Of a stretch of DNA of 64,000 nucleotides, positions 1-9,133 are shown piece by piece. Where the stretch lies: positions 182,089 to 246,088 of the forward strand of contig JAXLYI010000015.1 in NCBI GenBank assembly GCA_046351555.1, read 5' to 3'. Each line of letters begins with the position of its first letter. Positions within the stretch are counted from its first letter, which is position 1. The notes under the pieces are model-generated. The model saw only the letters and a list, made by a program, of their open reading frames with translations. It was not told the origin of the DNA and made no database searches. A program made the position numbers and the translations under genes. Origin of the DNA: CAISKJ01 sp046351555 (GTDB lineage: Bacteria > Myxococcota_A > Polyangia > Polyangiales > Ga0077539).

Positions 1-1
1 C

Positions 2-3000
2 TACGTCGACGGGACCCCGGCCGACCCCTTCACCATTCCCTACGGCATTCGCGTGCTCCAAGGCATCGACGCGCGCAAGCTGGGTGGCCTCGACGCCGTC
101 GCCCGTCGCCTGCGTGACCAGCTCGCGAAGTGGCGGGGCGCTCCTCCGACGACCACCCCTCCAGCCTCCCCGACACCGCCGCGCACCTTCGAGCCCTCCG
201 CCCTCCATGCGGCGCTCTGTCGTCTGCTCGACGCGCAGTTCGAAACCGCGGTGCTCCACGCGGGACTCGACCGAAGCGTCATCGCGGCGCCGACCGCTTC
301 CTTGAGCCGGCGTGCGCTCGACGTGGTCGGCCTCGTGATGGTCGGCGGCGAGCCCGTGCGCGAGCGCGTCACCGCAGCCATCGAGCGCGTCACCGCGCCA
401 CCGCGCGAGGCCCGCGCCCTCGAAGACGACGAGCTCCACCGCCGCCTGCGCCGCCTCCCCGCGGCGGAGCTCGACGCCATCCTCACGCAGGCCGCCGGCC
501 CCGACGCGCTCGCAGAAGTCGCACCCGTCACCGCCGACGCGTCCGCCCGCGTGCTGGCCGCCATTCAGCACCTCCGCGCGCACCCGGCGGCGCGTGAACG
601 CGCGGTCGACCTCCTCGGCGGCGACGACCCCGTCGCCCGCTGGATCGAATGGGGACTCCGGCGATACCGCGAGGTTCCCGTGCTGGGCTTCCGCGGGCAG
701 GTGCGCCTCACGCTCGACGAGGTGTTCGTCCAATTGCAGGTGTCCGCGGGCGTCGCCGAGCCCCTGCGCTACGGCCGCGACTCGGGTGTAGACGCCGTCT
801 CCTCACGCACGTTGTTGCCGACGGACGCCCTGGCGCTGGCGCGTCGGCGCGGGCACGCGGGCATCGTCCTCCTGGGGGATCCAGGCTCGGGCAAGACCAC
901 GCTCCTCCAGCACCTCTACACGCGCGTCGCCCTCGGCGACGGCGAGGCGCTCGGCGTTCGCCGCGACGCCGTCCCCGTGCTGATTCGCTTCGCGTCGATC
1001 ACGGAGAAACAACGTCGGAGCGGCGGCCTCGGCGACGTGCTCGCGGCCGAAGCCACGCGTGCTGGCTATCTCCATGCGGCGCCCGCCCTGCGCGGTGGGC
1101 GTCGGCCGGTGGTCTTCCTGCTCGACGGGCTCGACGAGGTGCGCGACGAGGCGACTCGCGTCGAGACCTGCCGCTGGCTCGACGACGAACTCGCCCATTT
1201 CCCCGGTGCTGCCTTCATCGTGACCTGCCGCTACGCGGCGTGGCGGCGCGACGCGACCCTGAGCAACCGCTTCCTGCCGGTCGACGTGCTCCTGCTCGAC
1301 GACATGCGGGTGCGGGAGTACGTGGGCCGGTGGTTTCGTGCGGTGTCGCTCGGGCTCCGCGGGGTGGCAGAGCTCTCCGACGAGGAAGCATTGCGACGCG
1401 CGGACGCCCGCGCGGAGAAGGTGCTCGCGGTGCTGCTCAGCCCCGCCCGCCATGCCCAGTTGCGGCTCCGCGACCTGACGGGCAACCCCCTCCTCCTCTC
1501 GACGCTGTGCCTCGTCGCCTACGAAGACAACGATCTCCCTGAGCGTCGCTCCGAGCTCTACGACCGCTGCGTCCGCCTGCTTCTTGAGGCGTGGACGGAG
1601 CGTCGCGCGGGGAAGCCCGCCCTGCCCGACGGCCCCGCGCGCCTCGTGCTCCAGCCGCTCGCGTGGTCGATGCACGAGCGCGACCTCGTCGAAGCGACGG
1701 GCGCCGAACTCCTCCCTGTGGTGACCGAGGCGCTCCGCGAGGTGCAGGGGCTCTCGCTCACCGCGCGGGAATTTCTCGACCGGGCGCGCGACGACTGCGG
1801 GATCTTCACGAGCTTCGACATCGACCGCTACCGCTTCCTCCACCTCACCTTCCAGGAGTACCTCTCCGCCTGCCATGCGCAGAACGAGCGCCTCGAAGAC
1901 GACCTCGCGCGCCACGCGGGCGACGCGCGCTGGCAGGAGGTGATCCTCCTCGCGGTGGCGCGGGGCGGCCTCTTCGAGCCCTTCGTCCGCGCGCTGGTGC
2001 TCCAGAGGCTCGCGGCGAGCGTCGACCTCCTCCGCGAGTGCCTGCTCGACACCGACCGCCTGCGACTGGCGCCCTTCCTCGACGTGCTCGATGCGTACGT
2101 GGGGAAGAACATCGCGCGCTGGCTCGCGTCAAAGCGCATCGGCGTGGTGCTCGCACCCGAGGTGCGTGCCACCTTCGCGCTGCTGCGTGGTCGAGACCAC
2201 GACGCGCTGCGCGAGCGCGCGGAGGCGCTGGCGGACGACGCCGACGCCGGGGTGTGCGAGGCGGCGAGGGTCTGGTTGGGGCGCCCGCTACGCGCGTCGG
2301 CGCCGGCGCTGGGCGAGGTGCTGGTGGAGCTAGTCACCGGGATGACGCTGCTGTGGGTGCCGCCGGGGCGCTTCGTGATGGGCTCCGCGAACGACGACCC
2401 GCAGGCGTACGACGACGAGAAGCCCGCCCACGAGGTTACGCTGTCCGAGGGCTTCTACATCGGGCAGCAGCCGGTGACCAACGCTGCGTGGCAGCGCTTC
2501 GTGGCAGTGACGGGCGCGCCCGAGCCCCGCTCGTGGCAGAACCGCCGCTTCAACGACCCGATGGAGCCCGTGGTGGAGGTGAGCCACGACGACGCGCGGG
2601 CCTTCTGCGCGTGGCTCACGGCGAGCTCGGAGCTCGGGCGGCGGGGGCTGCACGTCACGCTGCCGACGGAGGCGCAGTGGGAGTACGCGGCGCGTGGCAC
2701 CGACGGACGTCGGTATCCGTGGGGCAACGAGGCGCCCACAAAGGAGCGTGCATGGTTCAACCATCGTGATGCGACGGCGCGTGTCGGGGAGCGTCCCGCT
2801 GGGCGGAGCTTCTTTGGCTGCGAGGACATGGCGGGCAACGTCTGGGAGTGGTGTCGCGACGCATGGCGCGATTCGTACACAAGCCGACAAACCGGTCGAC
2901 CCTTGCCATGACGACCAGTCGACTTCATCGTCGCAGAATTCCGCGCTCCCTCGGGTGGTCCGCGGCGGTTCGTGGGGCAACCTCGCGCGAGACCTGCGCT

Positions 3001-3109
3001 GCGCCTGCCGGGACCGGCTCCTCCCCGGGACCGGAGCCTGGGCCTCGGGTTCTGTGTGGCTGTGGTTGGTTCCCGCCAACCACAGGCCACTCGGCCGTCG
3101 TCTTCCTGA
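2..3109 (+). pseudogene. NACHT NTPase with C-terminal FGE-like domain, 5' partial, frame broken twice
   Basis: The reading frame is open from the window edge, so the start lies upstream; a GTG at 53 is only an internal candidate. The first residues resemble the end of a TIR-like effector domain (weak). Counting from the GTG at 53, residues about 50-120 look like an effector-associated (death-like) adaptor domain, Walker A GDPGSGKTT is near 276 and Walker B VVFLLDGLDEV near 355, a NACHT-type STAND NTPase. From about 757 follows a formylglycine-generating-enzyme/sulfatase-modifying fold (PGRFVMGS, YIGQQPVTNAAW, GNVWEWCRDAW). The frame stops at 2911, but the expected next motif RVVRGGSWGN lies in the +1 frame (about 2880-3040), and the ending GFCVAVVGSRQ returns to the first frame, stopping at 3107-3109. 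Such proteins act in phage defence and other conflicts. Two compensating shifts mean decay or sequencing error. Confidence 0.75.
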
Positions 3110-3165
3110 CCGTGCCAGCTCGTTGCGAGCGTTGGGGTGCCGAAGCATCGGGCCCGACTGCGGTG

Positions 3166-3456
3166 TCACTCCTCGACGACGCGCGCCCTCGCCATGTCGA
3201 CGCGGCCGCCCGCGCGCATCGCCACGCCCTCGCCGCGGAGTCGCTTCATCTGCTGCGTCTTCACCCCCGGCGCGCAGGTGCCGTCGCTCCGCAGCACGCG
3301 CCACCACGGGACGCCCTCGTCGACGCGCGTCGCCATCACCTTCGCCACCTGCCGCGGGCCCACCCCGAGCGCCTTCGCGATGTCGCCGTAGGCCATCACC
3401 CGCCCGCGCGGGATCGCCTCCACCACCGCCAGCACCCGCCGCGTGAGCGCCGCCAT
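3166..3456 (-). CDS. Alkyltransferase-like protein (ATL, MGMT fold)
   Basis: A 96-aa protein matching the DNA-binding domain of O6-alkylguanine-DNA alkyltransferases: IPRGRVMAYGDIAKALG near the N-terminus and PWWRVLRSDG where MGMT carries PCHRV. The acceptor Cys is replaced by Trp, the mark of ATL proteins, which bind O6-alkylguanine lesions without repairing them and pass them to nucleotide excision repair (family knowledge). The ATG at 3456 was chosen because GAGG lies about 8 nt upstream; a GTG at 3480 would add eight residues. It is convergent with the NACHT gene and divergent from the regulator at 3582. Confidence 0.85.
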   Translation of the reverse strand: MAALTRRVLAVVEAIPRGRVMAYGDIAKALGVGPRQVAKVMATRVDEGVPWWRVLRSDGTCAPGVKTQQMKRLRGEGVAMRAGGRVDMARARVVEE

Positions 3457-3533
3457 CGCGTCGCCCTCGGCCTCGAACACGTCCTTCGTCCGCCGTGGGG
3501 TCACGCCGCGAGCACACACCACCCCGACGACGC

Positions 3534-3562
3534 TTGACAACCCCTTTGTAGCCCCGTACATC
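3534..3562 (+). promoter_or_regulatory. Sigma-70-like promoter of the regulator-metH operon
   Basis: TTGACA at 3534-3539, a 17-nt spacer, then TACATC at 3557-3562, about 20 nt ahead of the ATG at 3582. The -35 is consensus and the -10 matches TATAAT at four positions. It is the clearest housekeeping promoter noticed in the window. Confidence 0.6.
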
Positions 3563-3584
3563 CTCCCATCGCGATACGCGGATG
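3559..3584 (+). promoter_or_regulatory. Dyad operator candidate over promoter and start codon
   Basis: CATCC (3559-3563) and GGATG (3580-3584) are inverted around exactly the same centre as the palindrome ATCGCGAT (3568-3575). The dyad overlaps the -10 hexamer and the ATG, a typical place for autorepression by an ArsR-family dimer. The dyad is seen; the protein that binds it is inferred from the adjacent gene. Confidence 0.45.
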
Positions 3585-4520
3585 AATCTCGCCCACTACG
3601 TCGATGCGCTCGCCCTGCTCGGCGACGAGAGCCGCCTCCGGCTCTGCGCGCTCCTGCGCGACCGCGAGCTCTCCGTGGGCGACCTCGTGCGCGTCACCGG
3701 GCTCCCGCAGCCGCGCGTCTCGACGCACCTCGGGCGGCTCCGCGACGGCGGGCTCGTGCGCGACCGGCGCGTCGGGCCCAACGCGTTCTACGCCCTCGCG
3801 CTCGACGCGCTCCCGCCCGCCGCGCGCGCGCTCGTCGAGGAGGCCTCGCGCGCGAAGGACGCCACCCTCGACGCCGACCGCCGCCGGCTCGCCGCCCTCG
3901 AAGCCGAGCGCCGCGGCGCGCTGCCGGAGTCCTTCGCCGGCGAGATGGAGCGCCACTACTCGCCGGGCCGCACCTGGGAGTCGCTCGCCCACGGGCTCAC
4001 CGGGCTCCTGCGCCTCGGCGACGCGCTCGACGTGGGCTCCGGCGACGGCGCGGTCGCCGCCCTCCTCGCGCCGCGGTGCCGCTCGCTCACCTGCGTCGAC
4101 GCCTCGCCCCGCATGATCGACGCCGCCCGGCGCCGCCTCGCGCCCTTCCCCCACGTCCGCGCGCTCGCGGCCGACGCGCACGAGCTCCCCTTCGAAGCGC
4201 GCTCGTTCGACGAGGCGCTCCTCTTCCACACGCTCGCCTACGCCGAGCGGCCCGCCGCCGTCGTCGCCGAGTGCGCCCGCGTGCTCCGGCCCGGCGGCCG
4301 GCTCGCAGTGCTCACCCTCGACGCCCACGCCCACCGCGACGTTACCGCGCCCTTCGGCGAGCGCCACGCGGGCTTCGCGCCCGAGGCGTTGCGCGCGCTG
4401 CTCGGCGGCGCGGGCCTCGCCGTCGACGTGTGCGAGGTGGTGAGCCGCGAACCCAAGAAGCCCCATTTCCAGGTCGTCCTCGCGCTCGCCAGCGCGCCCA
4501 ACCCACGAGCCACGCCATGA
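3582..4520 (+). CDS. ArsR-family regulator fused to SAM-dependent methyltransferase domain (SahR-like)
   Basis: 312 aa. Residues 1-85 form an ArsR winged helix (ALLGDESRLRLCALL, SVGDLVRVTGLPQPRVSTHL). Residues about 130-245 are a class I methyltransferase domain with motif I ALDVGSGDGAVAALL near 148. ArsR proteins with this fused domain include SahR, which senses S-adenosylhomocysteine and controls methionine-cycle genes in Proteobacteria (family knowledge). The stop codon overlaps the metH start (ATGA at 4517-4520), so the two are translationally coupled, which supports a role in controlling methionine synthesis. Whether the methyltransferase domain is catalytic or only a ligand sensor cannot be told. 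Confidence 0.85.
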   Translation: MNLAHYVDALALLGDESRLRLCALLRDRELSVGDLVRVTGLPQPRVSTHLGRLRDGGLVRDRRVGPNAFYALALDALPPAARALVEEASRAKDATLDADRRRLAALEAERRGALPESFAGEMERHYSPGRTWESLAHGLTGLLRLGDALDVGSGDGAVAALLAPRCRSLTCVDASPRMIDAARRRLAPFPHVRALAADAHELPFEARSFDEALLFHTLAYAERPAAVVAECARVLRPGGRLAVLTLDAHAHRDVTAPFGERHAGFAPEALRALLGGAGLAVDVCEVVSREPKKPHFQVVLALASAPNPRATP

Positions 4521-7500
4521 GCCTCCATCCTCTCGAAGAGCTCCTCCGCCAGCGCATCGTCATCATCGACGGCGCGATGGGAACCACCATCCGCACCTAC
4601 GGCATGAAGGAGGCCGACATCCGCGGCGAGCGCTTCGCCGACGCGCGCAAAGACCTCCTCAACAACGGCGACCTCTTCTCGCTCACCCAGGAGGCGATGA
4701 TCTGCGACATCCACCGGCGCTTCCTCGAGGCCGGCGCGGACATCCTCGAGACCAACACCTTCGGGGCCACCACCATCGCGCAGAGCGAGTTCTTCGTCGA
4801 CGACCCGCGCGAGCACGGCGGCCGCAAGGACCCCGACTTCTACGAGAAGATCATCGACGACCCCTTCCTCCAGGGCCTCGCCTGGGAGATCAACGAGCGC
4901 TCCGCGAAGCAGTGCCGCCAGACCATCGAGCAGCTCGCGCAGAAGGACGGCCGCCGTCGCTTCGTGGCCGGCGCGATCGGGCCGCTCACCGTCTCCCTCT
5001 CCAACTCCCCCGACGCCGACGACGCGGGCTTCCGCGTGGTCACCTTCGACCAGGTGAAGCGCGCCTACAAGCACCAGGCGCGGGCCCTCCTCGCGGGCGG
5101 CGTCGACACGCTCCTCGTCGAGACCATCTTCGACTCGCTCAACGCCAAGGCCGCCCTCGTCGCCATCGAAGAGGTCTTCGTCGAGGACAACGTGCGCGTG
5201 CCCGTCCAGGTGTCGGCGGCCGTCGGGCGCGGCGGCGAGACCATGATCTCCGCCCAGACCGTCGCCGCCCTCTGGACCGCCGTCGAGCACGCGCGCCCCC
5301 TCTCCGTCGGGCTCAACTGCTCGCTCGGCCCCGACCTCATGTACCCCTTCCTCGCCGAGCTCGCGGAGAAGTCCACCGTCGCGGTCTCCTGCTACCCCAA
5401 CGCGGGGCTCCCCAACCCCCTCTCCCCCACGGGCTTCGACCTCCTGCCCGCGGACATGGGTCGCTTCCTCGGCAGCTTCGCCGACGACCGCCTCGTCAAC
5501 ATCGCCGGCGGCTGCTGCGGCAACACCCCCGAGCACATCGCCGCCATCGCCAAGGCCCTCGAAGGCCGCGCCCCGCGCCCGCTCCCGCCCGCGCCCGTCG
5601 AGGAGCGCGCGCCCGAGGTGTCGTCGGTGCGGCCGCTGCGGCTCTCAGGCTCGCTGCCGTTCGTGCAGCAGCCGGGCGTCTTCATGATGATCGGCGAGCG
5701 GACCAACGTCGCGGGCTCGCCGAAGTTCGCGAAGCTGGTGAAGGAGGGCAAGTACGAGGAGGCCGTCGCCATCGCCCGCCAGCAGGTGGAGAACGGCGCC
5801 AACGTCATCGACGTGTGCATGGACGACGGGATGATCGACGGCGTCGCGGCGATGCGGCGCTTCCTCTCCCTGCTCGCCAGCGAGCCCGAGGTGGCGAAGG
5901 TCCCGTTCATGATCGACTCCTCGAAGTGGGAGGTGATCGTCGCGGGCCTGGAGTGCCTCCAGGGCAAGGGGATCGTGAACTCCATCTCGCTCAAGGAGGG
6001 GGAGGCGAAGTTCCTCGCCTGCGCGCGCGAGGTGATGAAGTTCGGCGCGGCCGCCGTGGTGATGGCCTTCGACGAGCAGGGGCAGGCGGCCACGCTCGCC
6101 GACAAGATTCGCATCTGTGAGCGCGCGTACAAGCTGCTCGTCGCGGAGGGGTTTCCCCCCGAGGACATCATCTTCGACCCCAACGTCCTCACCGTCGCGA
6201 CGGGCATCGAGGAGCACAACACCTACGCCGTCGACTTCATCGAGGCCACCCGCTGGATCAAGCGGAACCTCCCCCACGCCAAGGTGAGCGGCGGCATCTC
6301 GAACGTGTCGTTCAGCTTCCGCGGCAACAACCCCGTGCGCGAGGCGATGCACGCGGCCTTCCTCTACCACGCCATCGCCGCCGGCCTCGACATGGGCATC
6401 GTCAACGCCGGGATGCTGGAGGTGTACGAGGAGATCGAGCCCGAGCTCCGCACCCTCGTCGAGGACGTTCTTCTCAACCGCCGCCCCGACGCGACCGAGC
6501 GCCTCGTCGAGCGCGGCGAGCGGCTCAAGGGCGCGGGCGCCGTCGTCGACAAGAAGGAGGCCGAGGCCTGGCGCCACGGCACGGTCGAAGAGCGCCTCAC
6601 CCACGCGCTGGTGAAGGGGATCGATTCGTACATCGACGCCGACACCGAGGAGGCGCGGGCGAAGCTCGGCCGACCGCTGGCCGTCATCGAGGGCCCGCTG
6701 ATGGCGGGGATGAGCGTCGTGGGGGACCTGTTCGGCGCGGGGAAGATGTTCCTCCCGCAGGTGGTGAAGTCGGCGCGGGTGATGAAGAAGGCCGTCGCGT
6801 ACCTCACGCCCTTCATGGAGGCCGAGAAGGCCGCCCTCGCGGCGACGGGCGCCGCGGTGAAGACGCAGGGCAAGGTGGTGCTCGCCACCGTGAAGGGCGA
6901 CGTCCACGACATCGGGAAGAACATCGTCGGCGTCGTCCTCGCCTGCAACAACTACGAGGTCATCGACATGGGCGTGATGGTCCCGTGCGAGAAGATCCTC
7001 CAGAAGGCCAAGGACGAGAAGGCCGACCTCATCGGCCTGAGCGGGCTCATCACCCCGTCGCTCGACGAGATGGCCCACGTCGCCCGCGAGATGGAGCGCC
7101 TCGGCTACACCGTCCCACTGCTCATCGGCGGCGCCACCACGAGCCGCGCCCACACCGCGGTGAAGATCGCGCCCCACTACCGCCAGCCCGTCGTCCACGT
7201 GCTCGACGCGAGCCGCGCCGTCCCCGTCACCACCAGCCTGCTCAGCGACGAGAACCGCGAGGGCTTCGTCACCGAGCTCCGCGCCGAGCAGGAGTCTCTC
7301 CGGCGCCTCCACGGCGGCGGCGGGCATACCCTCGTCTCGCTCGAAGAAGCGCGCGCACACCGCACGCCGATCACCTGGAGCGCGGAGGACATCGCCTCGC
7401 CCGAGCGGACGGGCGTGACGGTGCTCGACGACTTCCCCCTCGCGACGCTGCGTGAGTACATCGACTGGACCCCCTTCTTCCACACGTGGGAGCTCAAGGG

Positions 7501-8314
7501 CGTCTATCCGCGCATCTTCGACGACGCGCGCCACGGGGCCGAGGCCCGCAAGCTCTTCGACGAGGCCAACGCGCTCCTCGACGAGATCGTCGCGAAGAAG
7601 CTCCTCCGCGCGCGCGGCGTGTACGGGATCTTCCCGGCCGCGGCGGTGGGCGACGACGTCGCCGTGTACCGCGACGAGGCGCGGGCGGAGGTGGCGGAGA
7701 CGTTCCGTTTCTTGCGGCAGCAGGCGGCGCGGGGGGCGGACAAGGCGCATCAGTCGCTCGCGGACTTCGTGGCGCCGCGGGCCGCGGGGCTCGCCGACCA
7801 CCTCGGCGCGTTCGCCGTCACCACGGGCGTCGGGCTCGCGGAGCTCGTGGCCCGCTACAAGCGCGACCACGACGACTACAACGCGATCATGGCCGAGGCG
7901 CTCGCCGACCGTCTGGCCGAGGCGTTCGCGGAGTGCCTGCACCAGCGCGTCCGCCGCGAGTGGGGCTACGGCCGCAACGAAGACCTCTCCGTCGCCGACC
8001 TCCACGCGGAGAAGTACCGCGGGATCCGCCCCGCCGCGGGCTACCCCGCGTGCCCCGACCACACCGAGAAGGGGACGCTCTGGCGCCTCCTCGACGCGGA
8101 GAAGAACGCCGGCATCGCCCTCACCGAATCGTTCGCGATGTGGCCCGCGTCGAGCGTGAGCGGGCTCTACTTCGCCCACCCCGAGGCGCGCTACTTCACC
8201 CTCGGCAAGGTGGGCCGCGACCAGGTGGAGGACTACGCCGCCCGCAAGGGGATGACGGTGGCGGAGGCCGAGCGCTGGCTCGCGCCCAACCTCGGGTACG
8301 ACCCCGCCCGCTGA
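4517..8314 (+). CDS. metH: Cobalamin-dependent methionine synthase
   Basis: 1265 aa, close to E. coli MetH (1227). It transfers methyl from methyl-tetrahydrofolate through cobalamin to homocysteine in the cytoplasm. All four modules are present in order: homocysteine domain (about 1-345) with zinc ligands in GLNCSLG and GGCCGNT; pterin-binding domain (about 365-630, MIGERTNVAGS); cobalamin cap and binding domain (about 660-910) with DVHDIGKN supplying the cobalt-ligand His near 797; AdoMet activation domain (about 930-1265) with GYPACPDHTEKG. The start is the ATG overlapping the regulator stop. A full-length module set means it should need both B12 and reactivation by AdoMet. Confidence 0.97.
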   Translation: MSLHPLEELLRQRIVIIDGAMGTTIRTYGMKEADIRGERFADARKDLLNNGDLFSLTQEAMICDIHRRFLEAGADILETNTFGATTIAQSEFFVDDPREHGGRKDPDFYEKIIDDPFLQGLAWEINERSAKQCRQTIEQLAQKDGRRRFVAGAIGPLTVSLSNSPDADDAGFRVVTFDQVKRAYKHQARALLAGGVDTLLVETIFDSLNAKAALVAIEEVFVEDNVRVPVQVSAAVGRGGETMISAQTVAALWTAVEHARPLSVGLNCSLGPDLMYPFLAELAEKSTVAVSCYPNAGLPNPLSPTGFDLLPADMGRFLGSFADDRLVNIAGGCCGNTPEHIAAIAKALEGRAPRPLPPAPVEERAPEVSSVRPLRLSGSLPFVQQPGVFMMIGERTNVAGSPKFAKLVKEGKYEEAVAIARQQVENGANVIDVCMDDGMIDGVAAMRRFLSLLASEPEVAKVPFMIDSSKWEVIVAGLECLQGKGIVNSISLKEGEAKFLACAREVMKFGAAAVVMAFDEQGQAATLADKIRICERAYKLLVAEGFPPEDIIFDPNVLTVATGIEEHNTYAVDFIEATRWIKRNLPHAKVSGGISNVSFSFRGNNPVREAMHAAFLYHAIAAGLDMGIVNAGMLEVYEEIEPELRTLVEDVLLNRRPDATERLVERGERLKGAGAVVDKKEAEAWRHGTVEERLTHALVKGIDSYIDADTEEARAKLGRPLAVIEGPLMAGMSVVGDLFGAGKMFLPQVVKSARVMKKAVAYLTPFMEAEKAALAATGAAVKTQGKVVLATVKGDVHDIGKNIVGVVLACNNYEVIDMGVMVPCEKILQKAKDEKADLIGLSGLITPSLDEMAHVAREMERLGYTVPLLIGGATTSRAHTAVKIAPHYRQPVVHVLDASRAVPVTTSLLSDENREGFVTELRAEQESLRRLHGGGGHTLVSLEEARAHRTPITWSAEDIASPERTGVTVLDDFPLATLREYIDWTPFFHTWELKGVYPRIFDDARHGAEARKLFDEANALLDEIVAKKLLRARGVYGIFPAAAVGDDVAVYRDEARAEVAETFRFLRQQAARGADKAHQSLADFVAPRAAGLADHLGAFAVTTGVGLAELVARYKRDHDDYNAIMAEALADRLAEAFAECLHQRVRREWGYGRNEDLSVADLHAEKYRGIRPAAGYPACPDHTEKGTLWRLLDAEKNAGIALTESFAMWPASSVSGLYFAHPEARYFTLGKVGRDQVEDYAARKGMTVAEAERWLAPNLGYDPAR

Positions 8315-8396
8315 CCGGCAGGCGCCTGCCGGTGGAGCGGCAGGCGCCTTCCTCCGTTCGGAAAGGCGCCTGCCCTCAAACAGGAAGGCGCCTTCC
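8314..8396. terminator. Cluster of palindromes between convergent genes, probable bidirectional terminator
   Basis: Four copies of a GGCGCC-centred palindrome in about 80 nt: a perfect 20-nt palindrome at 8314-8333 that starts on the last base of the metH stop codon, a hairpin pairing 8339-8352 with 8360-8374 (one bulged A), and a perfect 14-nt palindrome at 8383-8396. There is no T-tract. The place between the metH stop and the stop of the minus-strand Nudix gene fits termination for both strands. Confidence 0.55.
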
Positions 8397-8404
8397 GGCC
8401 CCCA

Positions 8405-8866
8405 TCACCCGCGCGGCGCTTCGAAGTATGCGCGGGTGTTCGGGTGCACCGCGGGCTCGGCGAGGAGCTCGGCCGACGTCATCCACCGCCACGCGCTGTG
8501 CTGCGCGTCGGGCAGGCGGAAATCTCCGTCCACGCGGAGCCCGTACGCGAGCACCACGTAGTGCGTCCCGACGCCGGGCGCGTCGAGGCCGTTGTCGTCG
8601 TAGAGGTGTTCGAACACCCCGAGGAAGCTCGCGGCCGCGCGCTCGCTCGCGCGCCCGAGCTCGGCGGCCGTGATGCGCCGGAAGGCGTCGTCGAGGCGCT
8701 CGTCCTTGTAGACGCGCCCGCCGGGCACGAACCACGCGTCGCGGGCCGGGCGGTTGACGCGCCAGCCCACCAGCGCGCGGCCGGCGGGGTCGCGGACGAC
8801 GAGGTCGACGGAGACGAGCGGGGCGGTGCGGACGAGCTGGAGGAAATCCGCGCGGTCGAGGCGCAT
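8405..8866 (-). CDS. gmm: GDP-mannose mannosyl hydrolase (Nudix family)
   Basis: 153 aa, the usual length for Gmm. Strong match along the whole family pattern: N-terminal DFLQLVRTAPLVSVDLVVRD, NRPARDAWFVPGGRV, then a Nudix box of the Gmm type (KDERLDDAFRRITAAELG) in which the usual REUXEE glutamates are modified, as in E. coli Gmm; later HLYDDN and THYVVLAYG. The family hydrolyses GDP-mannose or GDP-glucose to GDP and sugar with inversion by C-O cleavage. No GDP-fucose or capsule genes are nearby, so the in vivo substrate is open. The ATG at 8866 follows the alignment start. Confidence 0.88.
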   Translation of the reverse strand: MRLDRADFLQLVRTAPLVSVDLVVRDPAGRALVGWRVNRPARDAWFVPGGRVYKDERLDDAFRRITAAELGRASERAAASFLGVFEHLYDDNGLDAPGVGTHYVVLAYGLRVDGDFRLPDAQHSAWRWMTSAELLAEPAVHPNTRAYFEAPRG

Positions 8867-8915
8867 GGGCCGCGACGCTACGCAAGGCGCCGCGCCGTCG
8901 CAACGCCCGCGGCGG

Positions 8916-9067
8916 TCAGCGGCGGATGGCCCAGAGCGCGAAGAGCACCAGCAGCGTGCCGAGCGTCAGCGCGAAGGCGCCGAGGTGGCGCGCACCCAGG
9001 AGCGGCGCTCGATGATGGCGCTGCCGCGCGTGCCGGGGGCGTGGGGGAGGGGGGCGAGTTCGCTCAT
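8916..9067 (-). pseudogene. Small one-TM protein, apparently frame-broken
   Basis: An ATG at 9067 opens MSELAPLPHAPGTRGSAIIE and runs out of frame. In another minus-strand frame, ending with the stop at 8916-8918, is a convincing single transmembrane segment (LGAFALTLGTLLVLFALWAI followed by RR). The span from ATG to stop is 152 nt, not a multiple of three. Either the gene carries a frameshift near 9005 or the TM peptide uses another start. Too short and unfamiliar for a function. Confidence 0.3.
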
Positions 9068-9133
9068 GGCGGGGGGAACGCTCCTTCGCGGCCGCGGTGG
9101 GCCGCGCGGCGGTGGGTAGCAGCGGGCGTGCCG

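Noticed and set aside
2694..3110. Diversity-generating retroelement variable region at the FGE-like 3' end
   Set aside because: The fold is right but no template repeat, reverse transcriptase or accessory gene is visible in the window.
5645..8179. Very long minus-strand open frame (844 codons) opposite metH, and similar ones opposite most genes
   Set aside because: In DNA this GC-rich the antisense frames stay open by codon bias; the translations are His/Arg/Val-rich with no family pattern, while the plus strand is a textbook MetH.
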